A stretch of 19,471 bases of DNA, taken from Acetobacteraceae bacterium (GTDB lineage: Bacteria; Pseudomonadota; Alphaproteobacteria; Acetobacterales; Acetobacteraceae). The notes beneath the pieces are model-generated. The model searched no databases. It saw nothing but the letters and a program-made list of their open reading frames with translations, and was not told the origin of the DNA. Every line of letters starts with the position of its first letter. The stretch's first letter is position 1. The position numbers and the translations under genes were made by a program. Positions 14,986 to 19,471 of the stretch are shown piece by piece. The stretch lies in the NCBI GenBank assembly GCA_947476855.1, contig CANJSR010000030.1:1-19471 (forward strand), in the 5' to 3' direction.

Positions 14986-15897
14986 TCAGCGCGGGAGGGT
15001 ACAGGCGATATCCAACGCGCACCGGATCAGATTGTCGCTTGCCTCGGGCGTCCGAAAGGCGCTGTGGGCGGTCACGGTCACGTTCGGCAGCGTCGTCAGC
15101 ACATGGCCAGCCGGCAGGGGTTCCACATTGAACACATCCAAGGCGGCGTGGCGCAGATGGCCAGAGCGCAGGGCCGCGATCATCGCCGCCTCGTCGACGA
15201 TCGCCCCGCGCGCTGTGTTCACCAGAATCGTGCCGGTGCGCATCCGGGCGATCCGTTCAGCCGACAGAAAGCCGCGGGTTTCGTCGTTCAACAACAGATG
15301 CAGGGAAAGGACATGGCTCTCGGCCAGCAGCGTATCCAGATCGACGAAGGTAACGTTCGGTGCGGTCCTGGGGGTCCGGTTCCAGGCCAGCACCCGCATA
15401 CCCGATCCTGCTGTGATGCGGGCGACCTCGGCCGCGATCCCGCCGAAGCCCAGCAGGCCGATGGTCTTACCGGTCAGCTCCATGCCTTCCGTCCGCGGCC
15501 ACTCGCCCCGGCGCATGGCGCCATCCATCCCCGCCACTCCACGCGCCGCGGCCCACATGAGGGCGACGCTGTGTTCGGCGACGGCCGTATCCCCGTAACC
15601 CTTGATGATATGGACGGTGATTCCCAGCTCGGCCAGTTCCTCGGGGTTCATGTAGCTCCGGGCGCCGGTGCCGAGGAAAATGACGTGCTTCAGGTCCTTG
15701 CAGAGCCGCAGCGCCTCGGTCGGCAACTGGGAATGGTCGTCCAGCACGAAGTCATATCCGGCGAGCAGGCTCGGCAGCATGTCGGCCGTGATCGTGGTGG
15801 TTTCCTCATGAATATCGACCGGCGGGTCGGTCGGCCGCACGACGTTGTGGAAGACGGTCGCCAGACCGTCAACGGCATCCATGAACAGGCCCTTCAT
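14986..15897 (-). CDS. D-2-hydroxyacid dehydrogenase, NAD(P)-dependent
   Basis: A 303-residue cytoplasmic oxidoreductase of the D-isomer-specific 2-hydroxyacid dehydrogenase family, interconverting 2-oxo and D-2-hydroxy acids. The nucleotide-binding domain starts at TGKTIGLLGFGGIAAEVARI (142-161), with the glycine motif G150-F-G152-G153 and alanine in place of the usual last glycine. The catalytic triad residues are R230 (NTARGAIVDE), E259 (DVFNVEPLP) and H278 (VTAHSAFRTPEA). The start is the ATG at 15897, preceded by GAGGGAG about six bases upstream. A longer frame to 16464 runs into the divergent PBP gene and is rejected. The precise substrate is not deducible. The tRNA-Leu gene follows on the same strand 20 bases after the stop and may share its transcript. 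Confidence 0.9.
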   Translation of the reverse strand: MKGLFMDAVDGLATVFHNVVRPTDPPVDIHEETTTITADMLPSLLAGYDFVLDDHSQLPTEALRLCKDLKHVIFLGTGARSYMNPEELAELGITVHIIKGYGDTAVAEHSVALMWAAARGVAGMDGAMRRGEWPRTEGMELTGKTIGLLGFGGIAAEVARITAGSGMRVLAWNRTPRTAPNVTFVDLDTLLAESHVLSLHLLLNDETRGFLSAERIARMRTGTILVNTARGAIVDEAAMIAALRSGHLRHAALDVFNVEPLPAGHVLTTLPNVTVTAHSAFRTPEASDNLIRCALDIACTLPR

Positions 15898-15996
15898 GCG
15901 AACTCCCTCGCGTGCGACTGCCGCGACTTTGCGCAACGGCCTTCGCCATCGCAAGAGAAGGATTTTGCCGCGATGGCGTGTTAGGCAGTCCGGGCA
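15898..15996. promoter_or_regulatory. Divergent promoter region, hydroxyacid dehydrogenase / PBP
   Basis: Ninety-nine bases separate the two divergent start codons, so promoters for both genes should lie here or extend into the coding ends. The Shine-Dalgarno of the minus-strand gene (GAGGGAG) is at its left end. I could not identify a convincing -35/-10 pair. Confidence 0.4.
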
Positions 15997-17832
15997 ATGG
16001 CTCGTCCCACCCGCCAAACCACCCCGGCCCGCCGATCCGCGGAGGCCGCCCTCACCCCCACCCGGGCCGCTGGGCGTGACGCTGACTTGGGTACCCTGCG
16101 TGCCAAAGCAAAAGGCCGCCGCTGGGGTCGGTTCCTGGTGAAGTGGATGGTGATTCTGACCATCTGGGGGTCTCTGGCGGTCGCGGGCGTGCTGCTGTGG
16201 TTTGCCCATGACCTGCCCCGGCCGGATACCGCGCTGGACACCATCCGCCGCCCCAGCCTGATGCTGCAGGACCGCACCGGACGGACTTTCGCGACGTTCG
16301 GGGATGTGGTGGGAGAATCGCTTCGGCTCTCCGACATGCCGGCAGCTCTGCCCGCCGCCCTGGTCGCGGTAGAGGATCGGCGCTTCTGGTACCATTTTGG
16401 CGTCGACCCGATTGGCTTGGCCCGCGCAGCCTGGGTCAACTTCCACGCGGGGCGGGTGGTGCAAGGCGGCTCCACCATTACCCAGCAGGTTGCCAAGACA
16501 TTATTCCTGTCCAACGCCCGCACGTTCCGGCGCAAAATGCAGGAACTGATTCTGACGCTCTGGTTGGAGGAACGATTCACCAAGCAGGAAATCCTCGAAA
16601 TCTACCTGAACCGTGTCTACCTGGGTGCTGGCGCCTGGGGCGTCGATGCGGGGTCGAAGCTGTTCTTTGGCGTCTCCGCCCGCAAGGTGAACCTCTGGCA
16701 GGCGGCACTGCTGGCCGGCCTGCCCCGCGCGCCATCACGCTTCAACCCGAACACCAGCACCTCGGCCGCCACCGCCCGAACCAAGGAGGTCTTGGCCGCC
16801 ATGGCGGATACCGGCGCGATCACCGAGGCGCAGGCCCAGGCCGCTATGGACCAGATCGCCTTCGCCACCGCTCCCCGCACCGGTCCTGGCTGGTTTGCCG
16901 ACTGGATCGCCGACCGGGCCAGCACGTCAGTCCCCGAGAACCAGGATGCGGTCATTCGCACCACCCTGGACAACCGCCTGCAGGCAGCGGCCGAGGCGCG
17001 TCTGGTCGCCATGCTGGATGGTCCGGGTGTCGCGGGTGGCGCGACCCAGGCCGCCATCGTGGTCATGGACGCCGCAACCGGTGCCGTGCGGGCCCTGGTC
17101 GGTGGGCGGAACCACCGGGAGAGTTCGTTCAACCGCGCCACCCTCGCCCGCCGGCAACCCGGATCAGCTTTCAAACCCTTCGTTTGGCTGGCAGCGCTGG
17201 AGCATGGAATGAGCCCGGACGACCTGGTGCTGGATGCCCCCATCCGCATTGGCAACTGGAGCCCTCGCAATCACGAACATCGGTTCCTGGGGGAAATCTC
17301 TCTGGAGGAAGCGCTCGCCCAATCGGTCAACACCGTCTCGGTCCGTCTCCTCCTCCAATACGGTGGTCCCAAAGGCATGATCGCGGTCGCTCGCCGTCTC
17401 GGGCTGGACGACCCGTTGCCGAATGACGCCTCGCTGGCACTGGGAACCGGAGAGGTCACGCTACTGGACCTGACCGCGGCCTATGCCCCCTTCTTCAACG
17501 GAGGCCGCCGGGTGGAGCCGTTTGGGCTCGAGCGCGGTATGGCGCCCCACCTGCCTCCGGTGATCAGTTCCGATCAGGCGGCGATGATGGCGCGCATGCT
17601 GGGGGCCGTCGTCACGCGCGGGTCCGGCCGAGCGGCAGCGGTGCCGGGGGTAAGGGTGGCAGGAAAGACGGGGACGACGCAGGATTTCCGGGACGCCTGG
17701 TTTATCGGCGCGTCCAACGGCCAAATGATCGGGGTCTGGTTCGGCAACGACGACAACCGCCCCATGAAGAACGTCGTCGGCGGAGGCTTGCCAGCCAGAT
17801 TGTTCCGGGAAATCGCTCTGGCGGCGAAGTGA
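15997..17832 (+). CDS. Class A penicillin-binding protein (glycosyltransferase/transpeptidase)
   Basis: A 611-residue bifunctional peptidoglycan synthase that polymerises lipid II and cross-links stem peptides on the periplasmic face. It has a basic cytoplasmic tail (1-45), one membrane anchor (about 46-70), then a GT51 glycosyltransferase domain with the catalytic glutamate E126 in VEDRRFWYHFGVDP, QGGSTITQQVAKTLFLS at 156-172 and EIYLNRVYLG at 201-210. The penicillin-binding transpeptidase domain follows: SAFK at 390-393 (nucleophile S390), SVN at 443-445 and KTGTT starting at K557. All motifs are intact. It is shorter than PBP1a and PBP1b of E. coli, without obvious accessory domains, as in the compact alphaproteobacterial forms. 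The ATG at 15997 has only a weak ribosome binding site. Confidence 0.93.
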   Translation: MARPTRQTTPARRSAEAALTPTRAAGRDADLGTLRAKAKGRRWGRFLVKWMVILTIWGSLAVAGVLLWFAHDLPRPDTALDTIRRPSLMLQDRTGRTFATFGDVVGESLRLSDMPAALPAALVAVEDRRFWYHFGVDPIGLARAAWVNFHAGRVVQGGSTITQQVAKTLFLSNARTFRRKMQELILTLWLEERFTKQEILEIYLNRVYLGAGAWGVDAGSKLFFGVSARKVNLWQAALLAGLPRAPSRFNPNTSTSAATARTKEVLAAMADTGAITEAQAQAAMDQIAFATAPRTGPGWFADWIADRASTSVPENQDAVIRTTLDNRLQAAAEARLVAMLDGPGVAGGATQAAIVVMDAATGAVRALVGGRNHRESSFNRATLARRQPGSAFKPFVWLAALEHGMSPDDLVLDAPIRIGNWSPRNHEHRFLGEISLEEALAQSVNTVSVRLLLQYGGPKGMIAVARRLGLDDPLPNDASLALGTGEVTLLDLTAAYAPFFNGGRRVEPFGLERGMAPHLPPVISSDQAAMMARMLGAVVTRGSGRAAAVPGVRVAGKTGTTQDFRDAWFIGASNGQMIGVWFGNDDNRPMKNVVGGGLPARLFREIALAAK

Positions 17833-17861
17833 CGGGATCGGCCTAGGCCCAGCCGATCCCG
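17833..17861. terminator. Bidirectional terminator between the PBP and aminotransferase genes
   Basis: A perfect 10-bp stem pairs 17833-17842 (CGGGATCGGC) with 17852-17861 (GCCGATCCCG), around a 9-base loop containing CCTAGG. It starts immediately after the PBP stop codon in the 37-base gap between convergent genes. On the plus strand a short T-containing stretch (CGTCGTTTAC) follows, so intrinsic termination of the PBP transcript is plausible. Confidence 0.6.
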
Positions 17862-17869
17862 ATCGTCGT

Positions 17870-19246
17870 TTACTGCGTGCGGAGTTCCGCCCAGGTCGCA
17901 TCCAGCGCCTTGCCGAGGCGTTCGGCGACCTGGTCGATTTCCTCCTCGGTGATGATCAACGGCGGAGAGAACGCAATCCGATCCCCGACGAAGCGCGTGA
18001 TCAGGCCGTTGGCCCGGGCGTGCTTGTCCACGGTCGCGCCCACCTTCCGGGTCGGGCTGAACTGCGCGCGGGTTGTCTTGTCAGCGACCATCTCGATCCC
18101 CGTCATCAGGCCGACGCCGCGAACCTCTCCCACCAGAGGATGGTCAGCGAACTTGCCAATGGCGGACTGCAGATAGGGTCCGACGCGCTGGACGTGGCCG
18201 ATCATGTCCATTTCGTCGTAGATACGCAGCGTTTCCATCGCGACGGCCGTCGTCACCGGATGGCCGGCATAAGTGTAGCCATGGGCGAAATTGCCGAGCT
18301 TTCGGCTCTCGTCGAGCATGGCGTCGAAGACGCGCTGGTTGATGATGGTGGCCGAGATCGGCTGCATCCCCGCCGACAGCGCCTTGGCCGAGGAGATCAT
18401 GTCCGGTTTCAGGTCGTAGGTCTGGCTGCCCCACATGTTGCCGGTACGCCCGAAGCCGCAGATCACCTCATCGGCGATGAACAGCAGGTCGTACTTGCGG
18501 ATGACGGCCTGGATTTTTTCCCAATAGGTGCGGGGCGGGGTCAGGCCGCCGCCAGCGCCCATCACGGGTTCGGCGATGAACGCCGCGCAGGTTTCAGGGC
18601 CTTCCCGCAGGATCAGTTGTTCCAGGGAGTCGGCGAGGCGGGTGGCGAACTGCTCCTCGCTCTCTCCATCGATGTGGTGACGGTAGTAGTGCGGGTATTC
18701 GGTGTGCAAAAAGCCCGGGAAAGGCAGCCCGAAATCGGCGTGCATGTCGGGCTTGCCGGATGCGCTGATCGAGGCCGAGGTGCTGCCGTGATATCCCATA
18801 CTGCGCCCGATGATCTTGCGCTTTTCCGGCTTGCCGATCGCATGGTGGTAGTACCACACGAGCTTCAGGGCCGTGTCATTCGCTTCCGACCCCGAGCATT
18901 GGAACAGCACCTTGCTCATGGGGACAGGCGCGATCGACAGCAGCTTTTCCGCCAGGTCGACACCCGGTTCGTTCGTCGTGCCGCGATAGAGGTGATAGTA
19001 GCCGAGCTTCCGCATCTGTTCGTAGGCGACGCGGGCGAGGCGTTCGGAGGCATAGCCGAGGGAGGCGCACCACAGGCCGGCGGCGGCGTCGATATACTCG
19101 GTGCCATTATCATCGTAGATACGACACCCATCGCCGCGACCGATGACCATCGGGCCGAGTTCGAGGTGCTGCACCAGATTTGTCTGGGGATGGACGATGC
19201 TGGCAATGTCACGAGCCTGCACCGAATTGGGGGCGACGTAGGTCAT
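17870..19246 (-). CDS. Class III (omega) aminotransferase, PLP-dependent
   Basis: A 458-residue fold-type I aminotransferase of class III, the group that includes omega-amino acid:pyruvate and polyamine transaminases. It moves an amino group, commonly from an omega-amine or beta-alanine-like donor, to a 2-oxo acid. Visible features are the substrate-pocket region IDAAAGLWCASLGY (52-65), the phosphate-binding CSGSEANDTA (117-126), the cofactor-stacking segment SMGYHGST (149-156), D259 in FIADEVICGFGRTG, and the Schiff-base lysine K288 in SSAKALSAGMQPISA. The start at 19246 has GAGAGG six bases upstream. That ribosome binding site lies in one arm of an inverted repeat (19254-19274). The donor cannot be assigned from sequence alone. 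The gene is monocistronic in the window and converges on the PBP gene. Confidence 0.9.
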   Translation of the reverse strand: MTYVAPNSVQARDIASIVHPQTNLVQHLELGPMVIGRGDGCRIYDDNGTEYIDAAAGLWCASLGYASERLARVAYEQMRKLGYYHLYRGTTNEPGVDLAEKLLSIAPVPMSKVLFQCSGSEANDTALKLVWYYHHAIGKPEKRKIIGRSMGYHGSTSASISASGKPDMHADFGLPFPGFLHTEYPHYYRHHIDGESEEQFATRLADSLEQLILREGPETCAAFIAEPVMGAGGGLTPPRTYWEKIQAVIRKYDLLFIADEVICGFGRTGNMWGSQTYDLKPDMISSAKALSAGMQPISATIINQRVFDAMLDESRKLGNFAHGYTYAGHPVTTAVAMETLRIYDEMDMIGHVQRVGPYLQSAIGKFADHPLVGEVRGVGLMTGIEMVADKTTRAQFSPTRKVGATVDKHARANGLITRFVGDRIAFSPPLIITEEEIDQVAERLGKALDATWAELRTQ

Positions 19247-19253
19247 GCTGGGC

Positions 19254-19274
19254 CTCTCGCTGAGTGATCGAGAG
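19254..19274 (-). promoter_or_regulatory. Inverted repeat covering the aminotransferase ribosome binding site
   Basis: CTCTCG at 19254-19259 pairs with CGAGAG at 19269-19274, with a 9-base loop. In the minus-strand transcript the 3' arm contains most of the GAGAGG Shine-Dalgarno of the aminotransferase. The hairpin could limit translation, or the repeat could be a protein-binding half-site pair. A 6-bp stem is short enough to be chance. Confidence 0.3.
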
Positions 19275-19392
19275 AGCGTAGCCAGTCCCAGCCGCGGGGT
19301 CGAGGCGTCAGGCGCGTGTTTGTTGATCGTGTCCCGATGCGTGGTGTAACAGCTGTGTGCCCGTTGTCGGTTCCCCTTGAGGGTCAGGCTGA

Positions 19393-19471
19393 TCAGATCA
19401 CCATTTCTGGCAAGCCGATGACGGGATCATCGCTCAGGCCGGCGATGGTTTCCAGGGTCATGTATCGAGCG
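19393..19471 (-). CDS. Possible 3' end of a truncated minus-strand gene
   Basis: An open frame enters from the right edge and ends at TGA 19395-19393, giving 25 residues (ARYMTLETIAGLSDDP, then VIGLPEMVI). It is too short for any family assignment. The residues look protein-like, but an open frame of this length is common by chance in GC-rich DNA. If real, it lies 146 bases upstream of the aminotransferase on the same strand. Confidence 0.25.
   Translation of the reverse strand, partial: ARYMTLETIAGLSDDPVIGLPEMVI

Noticed and set aside
14806..15984. 392-residue plus-strand frame running through the tRNA gene and the hydroxyacid dehydrogenase
   Set aside because: It overlaps a complete tRNA-Leu and an intact dehydrogenase on the other strand; no motifs.
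15898..16464. N-terminal extension of the hydroxyacid dehydrogenase to 16464
   Set aside because: It would overlap the start of the PBP gene; the ATG at 15897 has a strong Shine-Dalgarno and fits the family length.
18020..19267. 415-residue plus-strand frame antisense to the aminotransferase
   Set aside because: No recognisable domain; it is a shadow of the class III aminotransferase on the minus strand.
1..19471. CRISPR arrays, insertion sequences, phage genes or defence systems
   Set aside because: No regularly spaced repeats, transposase or integrase motifs, or defence-type proteins were seen on reading both strands.

Overview
The window reads as ordinary chromosome from a GC-rich alphaproteobacterium, most likely Rhodospirillales and perhaps Acetobacteraceae. 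The support is uniformly high GC with long antisense shadow frames, an alphaproteobacterial set of families (RecF, a YbfB/YjiJ-type MFS carrier, a DUF2126 transglutaminase-like giant, Sua5/TsaC, a short class A PBP), a tRNA gene without encoded CCA, and a REP-like GC-rich intergenic repeat. The genus cannot be fixed from the sequence.

Layout. 257-1876 (+) is a ThDP-dependent enzyme of the acetolactate synthase fold. It converges through a REP-like hairpin on recF (3130-2003, -), which follows an MFS transporter (4294-3170, -). A divergent promoter region with a perfect 17-base palindrome separates that carrier from a 1101-residue transglutaminase/DUF2126 protein (4494-7799, +). A minus-strand group follows: a small putative exported peptide (9562-9374), tsaC (9329-8343) and a lipoprotein (8238-7819). 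Divergent from it is a DauA-like FAD amine dehydrogenase (9643-10752, +), which converges on an LLM flavin oxidoreductase (11768-10794, -) across a 12-bp hairpin.

11851-14884 is the accessory-looking part. It holds a frameshifted C-terminal relic of a Gfo/Idh/MocA dehydrogenase, a trehalose-6-phosphate synthase (otsA) pseudogene with four in-frame stops and large deletions, an AT-rich stretch full of inverted repeats, and a sulfotransferase with an N-terminal beta-sandwich-like domain. It ends at a tRNA-Leu(UAA) gene. No integrase or insertion sequence is visible.

Beyond the tRNA are a D-2-hydroxyacid dehydrogenase (15897-14986, -), a divergent class A penicillin-binding protein (15997-17832, +), and a convergent class III aminotransferase (19246-17870, -). 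The last 79 bases may hold the 3' end of another minus-strand gene.

The live genes do not form one pathway; they are mostly one- or two-gene transcription units in alternating orientation. Several enzymes (aminotransferase, FAD amine dehydrogenase, hydroxyacid dehydrogenase, ThDP enzyme) would fit amino-acid and 2-oxo-acid catabolism, but nothing links them in an operon. I see no convincing undescribed multi-gene system. The most interesting leads are the sulfotransferase fusion, the operator-like palindrome at 4451, the two gene relics and the small exported peptide.
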